NCBI GenBank assembly: GCA_965279075.1
Contig: CBDIHI010000012.1
Location: 434,001-498,000, forward strand
DNA: 64,000 bases
Origin: SZAS-79 sp965279075
GTDB taxonomy: Bacteria > Pseudomonadota > Gammaproteobacteria > Burkholderiales > SG8-39
Direction: 5' to 3'
Part shown: piece after piece, positions 1 to 7,777 of the stretch
Numbering within the stretch: the first letter of the stretch is position 1
Layout of the letters: every line of letters starts with the position of its first letter
Translations under genes and position numbers: made by a program
The notes under the pieces: model-generated
Databases searched by the model: none
Told to the model about the DNA's origin: nothing
Seen by the model: the letters and a program-made list of their open reading frames with translations, nothing else

Positions 1-188
1 AGCACGAAACCGTCGTCGTCGATCGTGGGCACGCGCGCGTTCGGGTTCAGGGACTGGTACTCGGGCGTGCCGACCACGCCGTGTTCCATGCCCGCGTCGA
101 TGCGCTCGGACGGCAGGCCGAGTTCGCCCACGCACCACAGCACCTTCTTCACGTTCACCGAGTTGGCCCGGCCCCAGACGCGCAGCAC
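1..188 (-). CDS. Glutathione S-transferase, second tandem copy (5' part only, cut by window edge)
   Basis: Only the first 62 codons are in the window; the rest lies beyond base 1. The translation starts VLRVWGRANSVNVKKVLW and continues to VPTIDDDGFVL, the N-terminal thioredoxin-like half of a GST with the glutathione-site PT(I)DD..F pattern. I chose a GTG start at 186-188 because it aligns exactly with the MLKVWGRANS start of the upstream GST. Only 10 bases separate it from that gene's stop, so the two are probably co-transcribed and translationally coupled. The copies are clearly paralogous but have diverged at many residues, so this is a true tandem duplication and not an assembly repeat. 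Family role: conjugation or isomerisation with glutathione in the cytoplasm; substrate unknown. Confidence 0.85.
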   Translation of the reverse strand, partial: MLRVWGRANSVNVKKVLWCVGELGLPSERIDAGMEHGVVGTPEYQSLNPNARVPTIDDDGFV

Positions 189-198
189 GCCCGGCGCC

Positions 199-819
199 TT
201 ATGCGATCGGCAGCGCGACGACCTTCTTGAAGGCGGGCCGCTCGGAGATCCGCGCGTACCAGGCGTCGTAGTTCGCGAGCTTGGGGCGCGTGGGCATCAC
301 GTTGTTGACGAGGTAGACGACGGGCCCGAAGGCGATGTCGCCGATCGTAAGCGCGTCGCCGGCGACGAACTGGCGTCCCGCGAGGTAGCCGTCGAGGCGG
401 GCGAGCATTTCGCCGGTCTTCTGCACGCCGTCGTCGATCTCCTTCTGGCTGCGCTTGTCGGCGGGCGTGCGCACGAGGTTCCAGAACACCGGGCGGAAGG
501 TCGGCCACAGCGTGCTCGTGCACCAGTCCATCCAGCGGTCCGCGTCGGCGCGCACCTTGAGGTCGGCCGGCCACAGCTTGCCCGCGGAGTGCTTGGCGGC
601 GAGGTAGCGCACGATCGCGTTCGACTCCCAGAGGATGAAACCCTCGTCGTCGATCGTCGGCACCAGGGCGTTCGGGTTCAGCTTCTTGTACTCGGGCGTG
701 TTCACCACGCCGAAGCTCATGCCGGCGTCGATGCGCTCGTAGGCGAGGCCCATCTCCTCGCACAGCCAGGTGACCTTCTTCAGGTTGGAGGAATTGGCGC
801 GGCCCCAGACTTTCAGCAT
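199..819 (-). CDS. Glutathione S-transferase
   Basis: 206 aa, normal GST length. Residues about 1-80 form the thioredoxin-like domain (MLKVWGRANSSNLKKV at the start; VPTIDDEGFILWESNAIVRYL region for glutathione gamma-glutamyl binding with the E-S pair). The remainder is the all-helical C-terminal domain, with the typical GDALTIGDIAFG segment near residue 155-165. It is followed after 10 bases by a second, paralogous GST, and preceded by gamma-glutamyltransferase on the same strand, so glutathione handling is a plausible theme. The physiological substrate cannot be told from sequence. Confidence 0.92.
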   Translation of the reverse strand: MLKVWGRANSSNLKKVTWLCEEMGLAYERIDAGMSFGVVNTPEYKKLNPNALVPTIDDEGFILWESNAIVRYLAAKHSAGKLWPADLKVRADADRWMDWCTSTLWPTFRPVFWNLVRTPADKRSQKEIDDGVQKTGEMLARLDGYLAGRQFVAGDALTIGDIAFGPVVYLVNNVMPTRPKLANYDAWYARISERPAFKKVVALPIA

Positions 820-870
820 TTTCAGGACTCCGTGTTCGGGTGTTCGGTTTGTCGGGTGTTTTTAAATGCC

Positions 871-936
871 TCCAGCGATTTGCATGGCCTTCAGCGCGCG
901 CCGCCGGCGCGCGTGCAGGCCATGCAAATCGCTGGA
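871..936. repeat. Large perfect inverted repeat (hairpin) in the ggt-GST intergenic gap
   Basis: Two perfect 20-base arms, 871-890 (TCCAGCGATTTGCATGGCCT) and 917-936, flank a 26-base centre that is itself GC-rich and can pair (GCGCGCG against CGCGCG). It lies in the 147-base gap between the gamma-glutamyltransferase stop and the GST start, both on the minus strand. There is no run of T on either side, so it is not a classic intrinsic terminator. It could be an mRNA stabiliser or attenuator, or a palindromic intergenic repeat. Confidence 0.8.
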
Positions 937-966
937 TCGGGGAAATTCAAAGGCGATGGGCGAATC

Positions 967-2568
967 CTAGAAGCCGACGGCCTGGCCGTCGCGGCGGGGG
1001 TCGCTGGCGGCGACGTAGCCGCCTTCGGTCTTCCAGATCATCTGCGCGCTGCCGAAGTCCATGTAGCCTTCCTTCAGTTCGGCGAGCTTGTGGCCGCGGC
1101 GGGTGAGTTCCTCGAGGACGGTCGGCGCGAAACCGCCTTCGACGTTGACCTCCATGCCCTGCACGACGCGGAATCGCGGGCCGTCGGAGGCGGCCTGCGG
1201 GTTCTGGTTATAGTCGGCGATGCGCACCACGACCTGCAGGTGCCCCTGCGGCTGCATGGTGCCGCCCATGACGCCGAAGCTCATGACGGGCTTGCCGTCC
1301 TTGGTGAGGAACCCCGGGATGATGGTCTGGTAGGGGCGCTTCTTGGGCGCCACGCGGTTGGGGTGGCCGGGCTCGAGCACGAAGGTGGAGCCGCGGTTCT
1401 GCATCGACACGCCGGTGCCTGGCACGACGATGCCGGAGCCGAAGCCCATGTAGTTCGACTGGATCAGCGAGACCATCATGCCGCCGGCGTCGGCCGCGGT
1501 GAGGTACACCGTGCCGCCCTTGGGCGGGGTGCCGTGGCCGAAGTCCTGCGCCTTCTTCATGTCGATGAGCTTCGCGCGGGCCTTGAGGTAATCCTTGTTC
1601 AGCAGGGACTCGGGCTTGATGTCCATCCAGTCCATGTCGGCCACGAAGCGGCGCGCATCGGCGAAGGCCAGCTTGGTGGCCTCGATCTGCAGGTGCAGGC
1701 TGTCGGCGGAGTCGACGGGCAGGCTCGCGACGTCGAACTGCTCGAGTATCCCCAGGGCGATCAAGGCAACGATGCCCTGGCCGTTGGGCGGCAGCTCGTG
1801 CACGGTGTAGCCGCGGTAGCCGACTTCCATCGGCGGCGTCCAGTCGGACTTGTGGGCGGCGAGGTCGGCGGCTTTCATGATGCCGCCGTGCTGCGCGCTG
1901 TGGGCTTCGAACTTTTCAGCCAGTTCGCCGCGGTAGAACGCCTCGCCCTTCGTGGCCGCGATTTTTTCGAGCGTCGCGGCGTGGTCGGGGAAGCGGAACA
2001 TCTCGCCGGCCGAGGGCGGGCGGCCGCCGGGCATGAAGGCTTCGGCATAGCCGGGCAGGGAATGCAGTTCCTTGGCCTGGATCGCCCACTGGCGCGCGAT
2101 GGTCGGCGAGACGAGAAAGCCGTTGCGCCCGTAGCCGATGGCGGGCTCGAAGAGTTTTTCGAAGGGCAGCTTGCCGAAGCGCTCGGACAGCATGCGCCAG
2201 CCGGCGACGCAGCCCGGCACCGTGACGGTGTTCCAGCCGCGCTTGGGCATCTCTTTCTGCCCGGGGTATTGCGCGGCGAAATACTCGGGCGTCCAGCCGG
2301 CGGGAGAACGGCCGGAGGAGTTGATGCCGTGGAGTTCCTTGCCGTCCCACAGGATGGCGAAGAGGTCGGAGCCGATGCCGTTCGAGACGGGCTCGACCAG
2401 CGTCAGCGTGATCGCGGTGGCGAGGATGGCGTCCACGGCGTTGCCGCCCTGGAGCATCATGCGCAAGCCCGCCTGTGCGGCGAGCGGCTGCGTGGTGGCG
2501 ACGACGTTGGCGGCGAGGACGGGCTTGCGCGGCCAGCTGTAGGGGAAATTCCAGTTGTAGGGTGTCAT
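967..2568 (-). CDS. Gamma-glutamyltransferase family protein
   Basis: 533 aa, the usual length of the Ntn-hydrolase gamma-glutamyltransferase family, made as one chain that cuts itself into two subunits. The large-subunit signature QGGNAVDAILATAITLTLVEP is near residues 40-60. The small subunit should begin at the Thr of the GGTVYLTAADAGG segment, which replaces the TTH(F/Y)S of E. coli Ggt. MGGTMQPQGH and RGSTFVLEPG fit the small subunit. The variant motif and the lack of a clear signal peptide suggest a cytoplasmic YwrD-like member rather than periplasmic Ggt. Expected reaction: hydrolysis or transfer of gamma-glutamyl groups from glutathione-like compounds. It lies between an alcohol dehydrogenase and the GST pair, all on the minus strand. 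Confidence 0.9.
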   Translation of the reverse strand: MTPYNWNFPYSWPRKPVLAANVVATTQPLAAQAGLRMMLQGGNAVDAILATAITLTLVEPVSNGIGSDLFAILWDGKELHGINSSGRSPAGWTPEYFAAQYPGQKEMPKRGWNTVTVPGCVAGWRMLSERFGKLPFEKLFEPAIGYGRNGFLVSPTIARQWAIQAKELHSLPGYAEAFMPGGRPPSAGEMFRFPDHAATLEKIAATKGEAFYRGELAEKFEAHSAQHGGIMKAADLAAHKSDWTPPMEVGYRGYTVHELPPNGQGIVALIALGILEQFDVASLPVDSADSLHLQIEATKLAFADARRFVADMDWMDIKPESLLNKDYLKARAKLIDMKKAQDFGHGTPPKGGTVYLTAADAGGMMVSLIQSNYMGFGSGIVVPGTGVSMQNRGSTFVLEPGHPNRVAPKKRPYQTIIPGFLTKDGKPVMSFGVMGGTMQPQGHLQVVVRIADYNQNPQAASDGPRFRVVQGMEVNVEGGFAPTVLEELTRRGHKLAELKEGYMDFGSAQMIWKTEGGYVAASDPRRDGQAVGF

Positions 2569-2615
2569 GTGCCAAGTATAGGGGGAATAAATGCGTGAAT
2601 GGATCCGCCGCCCCC

Positions 2616-3710
2616 TCAGGCGGGCGCGTTTTCGGGTGCAGTTTCAAAATCCAGCACCACCCGGCCAAGGATCTTCCCGTCCTTGAGCTCGTTCAACGTG
2701 CGGTTGACCTCGCTGGCCGGGCGCGTCTCGACCGGCATGGGCTTCAGCTTCTTCTTTTTCGCCAGCGCCACGACCGCCTTGAGCTCGGCCAGGTCGCCGA
2801 CGTAGGAGCCGATGATGCTGATGCCGCGCTGGGCGATCGGCGGCATAGGCAGCGTGACTTCGCCGCCGAACAGGCCGCACAGCACGTAACGCCCGCCCTT
2901 GCGCAGGGCCGGGTAGGCGGTCATGAACGTGGCGGGCATGCCAACGTAGTCCATTGCGCCGGCGAGGTTGCCCTTGGCGAGCGCGGCGAGGCGCTGCGCC
3001 GCGTCCGGGCCGCGCGTGTCGAGGACGAGCTTCGCGCCGAGCTTCTTCGCCGCGGCGAGCTTGGTCTCGTCGACGTCGCAGGCGATGACGTTCTTCACGC
3101 CCATCGCCTTGAGGATCGAGATGGCCACCAGCCCGAGGCCCCCGCAGCCGACCACGGCGATCCAGTCTTTGGGCCCGGCCTCGGGGAGCTTCGCGATCGC
3201 GCTGTAGGTGGTCAGGCCCGAACAGGCGAGGGTGGCCGCGAACGAGTCGTCCACGCCCGCGGTGTCGACGAGGTAGCGCGGGTGCGGGATCAGCACGTGG
3301 GTCGAGTACGCGCCGGCGAGGTTGATGCCGAGGAACCGCGAGCCCGATACGCAGTAGTTGTCCTTGCCGGACTTGCACACGGCGCATTTGCCGCAGCCGA
3401 TCCACGGGTAGACGAGGCGCCGCTGGCCGGCCTTCAATCCGCGCATGGCCTTGGCCGCGCCTGGGCCGAAGGACTCCACCACGCCGAAGGGCTCGTGCCC
3501 GAGCGTGAACGGCGGCACGCAGCCGCGGTCCTTCACGTAGAAGCGCTTGCCCCCGCCGAGGTCGAAGTAGCCGTCCCAGATGTGCAGGTCGCTGTGGCAG
3601 ACGCCCGAGCGCGTGACGCGCACGAGGACTTCGGTGCCCTTGGGCTTCGGCGGCTGCGTGAAGACCTGCTGCAGGGGCTTGCCGTGTTCGATGACCTGGT
3701 AGCTCAGCAT
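2616..3710 (-). CDS. Zinc-dependent alcohol dehydrogenase (MDR superfamily)
   Basis: 364 aa. The start MLSYQVIEHGKP was chosen at 3710, 23 bases after the sulfhydrylase gene; the reading frame stays open upstream only as antisense noise. Catalytic-zinc residues are visible in GVCHSDLHIWDG and LGHEPFG. A structural-zinc loop is present as CGKCAVCKSGKDNYC. The NAD(P)-binding Rossmann motif is VVGCGGLGLVAISIL. Family role: reversible oxidation of an alcohol to an aldehyde in the cytoplasm. Substrate is unknown; the neighbours suggest a thiol or one-carbon/aldehyde context, but that is inference. Confidence 0.92.
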   Translation of the reverse strand: MLSYQVIEHGKPLQQVFTQPPKPKGTEVLVRVTRSGVCHSDLHIWDGYFDLGGGKRFYVKDRGCVPPFTLGHEPFGVVESFGPGAAKAMRGLKAGQRRLVYPWIGCGKCAVCKSGKDNYCVSGSRFLGINLAGAYSTHVLIPHPRYLVDTAGVDDSFAATLACSGLTTYSAIAKLPEAGPKDWIAVVGCGGLGLVAISILKAMGVKNVIACDVDETKLAAAKKLGAKLVLDTRGPDAAQRLAALAKGNLAGAMDYVGMPATFMTAYPALRKGGRYVLCGLFGGEVTLPMPPIAQRGISIIGSYVGDLAELKAVVALAKKKKLKPMPVETRPASEVNRTLNELKDGKILGRVVLDFETAPENAPA

Positions 3711-3733
3711 TGTGGGTTTCCTTTTGGTTCTGC

Positions 3734-5023
3734 TCAGGCTTTCGCCGCGGCGGTAAGCGATTGGTCGATGTCCCAGAGGATGTCGTCCAGCGTCTCGAGG
3801 CCCACCGACAGGCGCACCATGTCGGGCAGCACGCCGGCCTTGACCTGCTCCTCCTCGCTCATCTGCCGGTGGGTGGTGGAGGCCGGGTGGATGATCAGGG
3901 TCTTCGCGTCGCCGATGTTGGCGAGGTGGCTCATGAACGTGGCGGCCTCGATGAATTTCTCGCCGGCCTTCGCGCCGCCCTTGACGCCGAAATTCAGCAG
4001 CCCGGACGCGCCCTTGGGCAGGTACTTTTTCGCCAGCGCGTGGTACTTGTTGTCGGGCAGGCCGGGGTAGTTGACCCATGCCACTTGCGGGTGGCCCTGC
4101 AGGAATTTCGCCACGGCGAGCGTATTGGCGCAGTGGCGCTCCATGCGCACGTGCAGCGTCTCCAGCCCCTGCAACAGCTGCCATGCGGCCATCGGCGCCA
4201 GCGCCGGGCCGAAGGTGCGCATGATCTCCATGCGGGCGCGCATCGTGTAGCCGAAGTCGCCGAAGGTCTCGTAGAAGCGCACGCCGTGGTAGCCGGGCGA
4301 GGGCTCGGTCATGCCTGGGAACTTGCCATTGTCCCAGTTGAACCTGCCCGACTCGACGATCACGCCGCCCATGGTGGTGCCGTGCCCGCCGATGTACTTG
4401 GTGGCCGAATGCACCACGATGTCCGCGCCGAAGTCGATCGGCCGGCACAGGTAGGGCGAGGGCACCGTGTTGTCGATCATCAGCGGCACGCCGGCCTCGT
4501 GGGCGATGTTGGCGATGGCTTCGATGTCGACGAGATTTATCAGGGGATTGCCGAGCGTCTCGGCGTAGACCAGCTTGGTGTTGGGGCGCAGCGCGCGGCG
4601 GAAATTCTCCGGGTCGTCCGGGTCGACGAAGGTGGTCTCGATGCCGAGCTTGGCGAGGTTCACTGCGAGCAGCGTGTAGGAGCCGCCGTACAGCGTGGAG
4701 GCGGACACGACGTGGTCGCCGGCCTGGCAGAGCGTAAGGATCGCCACCGCCTCGGCCGCCTGCCCGGAAGCGGTGGCGAGTCCCGCGCGGCCGTTCTCGA
4801 TGGCCGCCACCCGCTCCTCCAGCGCCGACACCGTGGGGTTGGAGATGCGCGAGTAGACGTTGCCGAAGGTCTGCAGGTTGAACAGGCTCGCCGCGTGCTC
4901 GGCCGAGTCGAACACGAAGGAGGTCGTCTGGTAGATCGGGAGCGCCCGCGCGCCGGTGGCGGCGTCGGGGATCTGGCCCGCGTGCAGGCACAGGGTTTCG
5001 ATACCGAACTTGCGGTCTGCCAT
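3734..5023 (-). CDS. metY: O-acetylhomoserine sulfhydrylase / aminocarboxypropyltransferase
   Basis: 429 aa, full length for the MetY group of Cys/Met-metabolism PLP enzymes. The opening FGIETLCLHAGQIPD and PIYQTTSFVF are typical. The PLP lysine sits in HSATKYIGGHGTTMGG, and the phosphate-binding region is visible as ATASGQAAEA. It should convert O-acetylhomoserine plus sulfide into homocysteine, a direct route to methionine. An AGGA ribosome site lies just upstream of the ATG. It is the first gene of the minus-strand run that continues into the alcohol dehydrogenase. I looked for a SAM-type riboswitch in the 149-base upstream gap and found no convincing one. Confidence 0.93.
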   Translation of the reverse strand: MADRKFGIETLCLHAGQIPDAATGARALPIYQTTSFVFDSAEHAASLFNLQTFGNVYSRISNPTVSALEERVAAIENGRAGLATASGQAAEAVAILTLCQAGDHVVSASTLYGGSYTLLAVNLAKLGIETTFVDPDDPENFRRALRPNTKLVYAETLGNPLINLVDIEAIANIAHEAGVPLMIDNTVPSPYLCRPIDFGADIVVHSATKYIGGHGTTMGGVIVESGRFNWDNGKFPGMTEPSPGYHGVRFYETFGDFGYTMRARMEIMRTFGPALAPMAAWQLLQGLETLHVRMERHCANTLAVAKFLQGHPQVAWVNYPGLPDNKYHALAKKYLPKGASGLLNFGVKGGAKAGEKFIEAATFMSHLANIGDAKTLIIHPASTTHRQMSEEEQVKAGVLPDMVRLSVGLETLDDILWDIDQSLTAAAKA

Positions 5024-5172
5024 CTTCGAATCCTGGAGATTTTTTCCGGAAGCCGGCTACAGGAGCCGCTCTCGTGTCTGTTCTTATACTGGATTGCTGA
5101 TATTAACGGGCTCATGGGGGCCCGCCCGCCGGGGTGCCGGGGCGGGAAAACTATAGCACCAAGCGCGCCGTC

Positions 5173-5997
5173 CTATGTCCGCGGGGCGCCGCGGACATAG
5201 ATCATCCAGTAGGTGAGGGCGACGAGCACGCTGCCCCCGGCGATGTTCCCGGCGATGACCGGGAGCAGGTTGGAGAACATGGCGGTCGCGTCCACGGCCT
5301 CGGCGCCGGGCGGCAGCGGCGTGCCGCCGGCCTTCAGCAGCAGCGCGAGCGGGAAGAAGTACATGTTGGCGATCGAGTGCTCGAACCCGGCCGCGACGAA
5401 GGCGGAGATCGGGAACACGATCGCGACGGCCTTGTCGACCACGCTGCGCCCGGCCATGGCCATCCAGACCGCCATGCAGACGAAGATGTTGCAGAGCACG
5501 CCGCGGAAGAACGCCTCCCAGGCCGGCAGGGCGGCCTTGGCGGCGGCGATCTTCAGCGCCGCCTGCCCGACCGCGCCGCCGTTCAGGTCGGCGTGGCCGG
5601 AGAGGTACACCAGCACCGCGAGGCCCGCCGCGCCGGCGAAGTTGGCCACGCAGACGATCGCCCAGTTGCGCAGAAGTTCGGCGGTGGTGATCCGCCCGTC
5701 GGCCCAGGCCATCGCAAGCAGGTTGTTGCCGGTGAAGAGTTCCGCTCCCGCCACCACGACCAGCAGCAGGCCGAGCGAGAAGCACACCCCGCCGAGCACG
5801 CGGGAGGCTGCGAAGCCGAGCGAGGCGTCGCTTGCGACCAGCGTGAAGTAGAGCGCGCCCAAACCGATGAAGGCGCCGGCGAGCAGCCCCAGCAGCGCGG
5901 TCTGCAGGAAGGGCAGGCGCGCCTTGGCGACGCCGACGGCCTGCACCCGCGCCGCGATTTCCTTCGGCAGGTAGGCGTCGAAACCGAACTGTTCCAT
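5173..5997 (-). CDS. Formate/nitrite transporter (FNT) family channel
   Basis: 274 aa with six hydrophobic segments, the normal FNT fold. Family signatures are GAELFTGNNLLAMAW (helix 2b region) and the later NIFVCMAVWMA and GFEHSIANMYFFP segments; the conserved His in GFEHSIANM is the central pore histidine of FNT channels. It should pass formate, nitrite or a related monovalent anion across the inner membrane. The start at 5997 gives MEQFGFDAYLPKEIAARV, a normal FNT N-terminus. It is divergent from prfC. Which anion it carries cannot be decided here: there is no formate or nitrite enzyme nearby. Confidence 0.93.
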   Translation of the reverse strand: MEQFGFDAYLPKEIAARVQAVGVAKARLPFLQTALLGLLAGAFIGLGALYFTLVASDASLGFAASRVLGGVCFSLGLLLVVVAGAELFTGNNLLAMAWADGRITTAELLRNWAIVCVANFAGAAGLAVLVYLSGHADLNGGAVGQAALKIAAAKAALPAWEAFFRGVLCNIFVCMAVWMAMAGRSVVDKAVAIVFPISAFVAAGFEHSIANMYFFPLALLLKAGGTPLPPGAEAVDATAMFSNLLPVIAGNIAGGSVLVALTYWMIYVRGAPRT

Positions 5998-6042
5998 GCG
6001 GAAAACCCTCCGGGCCGGCAGGGTATCACGGGGGGTGTCGGC

Positions 6043-6048
6043 TATAAT
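6043..6048 (+). promoter_or_regulatory. Candidate -10 element of the prfC promoter
   Basis: A perfect TATAAT lies 55 bases before the prfC start codon in the 105-base gap shared with the divergent FNT gene. No good -35 hexamer is seen 16-18 bases upstream, so this rests on the -10 alone. Confidence 0.5.
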
Positions 6049-6102
6049 CCGCGCCCGTTCGAATCCCGCTGTGCGCGCCGCCCGGTTTCCCCCGATTCCC
6101 CC

Positions 6103-7719
6103 ATGAACAGCCCCGCCCTGCCCGCCGACCTGGTGCGCGACGTCGCCCGCCGCCGCACCTTCGCGATCGTGTCCCACCCCGATGCGGGCAAGACCACGCT
6201 GACGGAAAAGCTGCTCCTCTTCGGCGGCGCGATCCAGATGGCGGGCACGGTGAAAGCCCGCAAGAGCTCCCGCCACGCGACCTCCGACTGGATGGAGATC
6301 GAGAAGCAGCGCGGCATCTCGGTGACCAGCTCGGTGATGCAGTTCGACTATGCGGGCCACACCATCAACCTGCTCGACACCCCCGGCCACGAGGACTTTT
6401 CGGAAGACACGTACCGCGTGCTGACCGCCGTGGACGCGGCTGTGATGGTGATCGACGCTGCCAAGGGCGTGGAGGCGCAGACCATCAAGCTGCTCGAAGT
6501 CTGCCGCCTGCGCAACACGCCGATCATCACGTTCGTCAACAAGATGGATCGCGAAGTGCGCGACCCTTTCGAGCTGCTCGAGGAGATCGAGTCGGTGCTG
6601 AAGATCGACTGCGCCCCGATCAGCTGGCCGCTGGGCATGGGCAAGGGCTTTCGCGGCGTGTTCCACCTGCTGCAGGACAAGCTGCTGCGGTTCACGCCGG
6701 GCGAGGAGAAGCGCGGCGGCGAGACCGAGACCGTCGAGGGCATCGCCAACCCGCGGCTCGACGAGCTCTTCCCCGAGGAGGTGGTCAAGCTGCGCACCGA
6801 CGTCGAGCTGCTGTCGGGGGCGAGCGTGCCGTTCGACCTGCAGCGGTTCCTCGCCGGCACGCAGACGCCGGTGTTCTTCGGCTCGGGCATCAACAACTTC
6901 GGCGTGCAGGAGATCCTGCAGGCGCTGGTCGAATGGGCGCCGCCGCCGCAGCCGCGCGACGCGGGCACGCGCATGGTCGAGCCGGCCGAGGCGCCGTTCA
7001 GCGGCTTCGTGTTCAAGATCCAGGCCAACATGGACCCGAGGCACCGCGACCGGATCGCCTTCTTCCGGGTGTGCTCGGGGCGCTACAAGCCCGGCATGAA
7101 GGTGCAGCACCCGCGCGCGGGCCGCGAGATGAAACTCCCGAACGCGCTGACGTTCATGGCCAACGAGCGTGTCGCCAGCGAGACCGCGGTGGCGGGCGAC
7201 ATCATCGGCATCCACAACCACGGCCAGCTGCAGATCGGCGACACGCTGACCGAGGGGGAGATGCTGAACTTCAAGGGCATCCCGTACTTCGCGCCGGAGC
7301 TGTTCCGCTATGCGCGCCCGCGCGATCCGTTCAAGGCCAAGCCCCTCCAGAAGGGCCTGCACGAACTGGGCGAGGAGGGCGCGATCCAGGTGCTGGAGAC
7401 CGCCACCGGCAACACGCTGCTGGGTGCGGTCGGGCAACTGCAGTTCGAGGTGGTGGCCTCGCGCCTGGCCACCGAGTACAAGGTCGATGCCGTCTACGAC
7501 ATGGCGGATATCCATATCGCACTGTGGCTGACCTTCCCCGACGACACCACGCGCCGCAACTTCGAGCGCGACCAGGCGGTGCGCCTCGCCAAGGACATCG
7601 ACGGCAACCCGGTGTTCCTCGCGCCGAACCGGCCGGTGCTGCAGGTCACGCAGGAGCGCTGGCCGAAGGTCGGGTTCCACGCCGTGCGCGAGCACGGGCA
7701 GAGGTTGGTGCAGGGGTAG
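6103..7719 (+). CDS. prfC: Peptide chain release factor 3
   Basis: 538 aa, close to E. coli RF3 (529). GTPase motifs are all present: P-loop SHPDAGKTTLTEKL, switch region EKQRGISVTSSVMQF, G3 DTPGHEDFSEDTYR, G4 NKMDRE. Domain 2 and the RF3 C-terminal domain follow (GVFHLLQDKLLRF, GAVGQLQFEVVASRL). RF3 is the translational GTPase that ejects RF1/RF2 from the ribosome after peptide release. The ATG at 6103 was chosen because it opens directly into MNSPALPADLVRDVARRRTFAIVS. The longer upstream open frame is only antisense to the FNT gene. Confidence 0.97.
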   Translation: MNSPALPADLVRDVARRRTFAIVSHPDAGKTTLTEKLLLFGGAIQMAGTVKARKSSRHATSDWMEIEKQRGISVTSSVMQFDYAGHTINLLDTPGHEDFSEDTYRVLTAVDAAVMVIDAAKGVEAQTIKLLEVCRLRNTPIITFVNKMDREVRDPFELLEEIESVLKIDCAPISWPLGMGKGFRGVFHLLQDKLLRFTPGEEKRGGETETVEGIANPRLDELFPEEVVKLRTDVELLSGASVPFDLQRFLAGTQTPVFFGSGINNFGVQEILQALVEWAPPPQPRDAGTRMVEPAEAPFSGFVFKIQANMDPRHRDRIAFFRVCSGRYKPGMKVQHPRAGREMKLPNALTFMANERVASETAVAGDIIGIHNHGQLQIGDTLTEGEMLNFKGIPYFAPELFRYARPRDPFKAKPLQKGLHELGEEGAIQVLETATGNTLLGAVGQLQFEVVASRLATEYKVDAVYDMADIHIALWLTFPDDTTRRNFERDQAVRLAKDIDGNPVFLAPNRPVLQVTQERWPKVGFHAVREHGQRLVQG

Positions 7720-7734
7720 GCGGAGTAGCGGGGG

Positions 7735-7740
7735 TATGAT
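7735..7740 (+). promoter_or_regulatory. Candidate -10 element before the Sel1/protease gene
   Basis: TATGAT overlaps an in-frame ATG at 7736. If it is the -10, transcription starts near 7747, so translation must start downstream, which supports the GTG at 7778. No clear -35 is seen. Confidence 0.35.
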
Positions 7741-7777
7741 GGCGGCGCTGCTTTTCCCCCGACCGTCAGGAGCATTC

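Noticed and set aside
25..2598. Very long open frame on the plus strand (857 codons) opposite ggt and the GST genes
   Set aside because: It is antisense to well-recognised genes, its composition is Arg/Gly/Ala/His-rich and of no family; long shadow frames are expected at this GC content. The same holds for similar frames opposite uvrA, aspS and the ABC genes.
5024..5172. SAM riboswitch or terminator before metY
   Set aside because: A GC hairpin (about 5124-5150) and a TATAAG are present, but no riboswitch core and no T run could be recognised.
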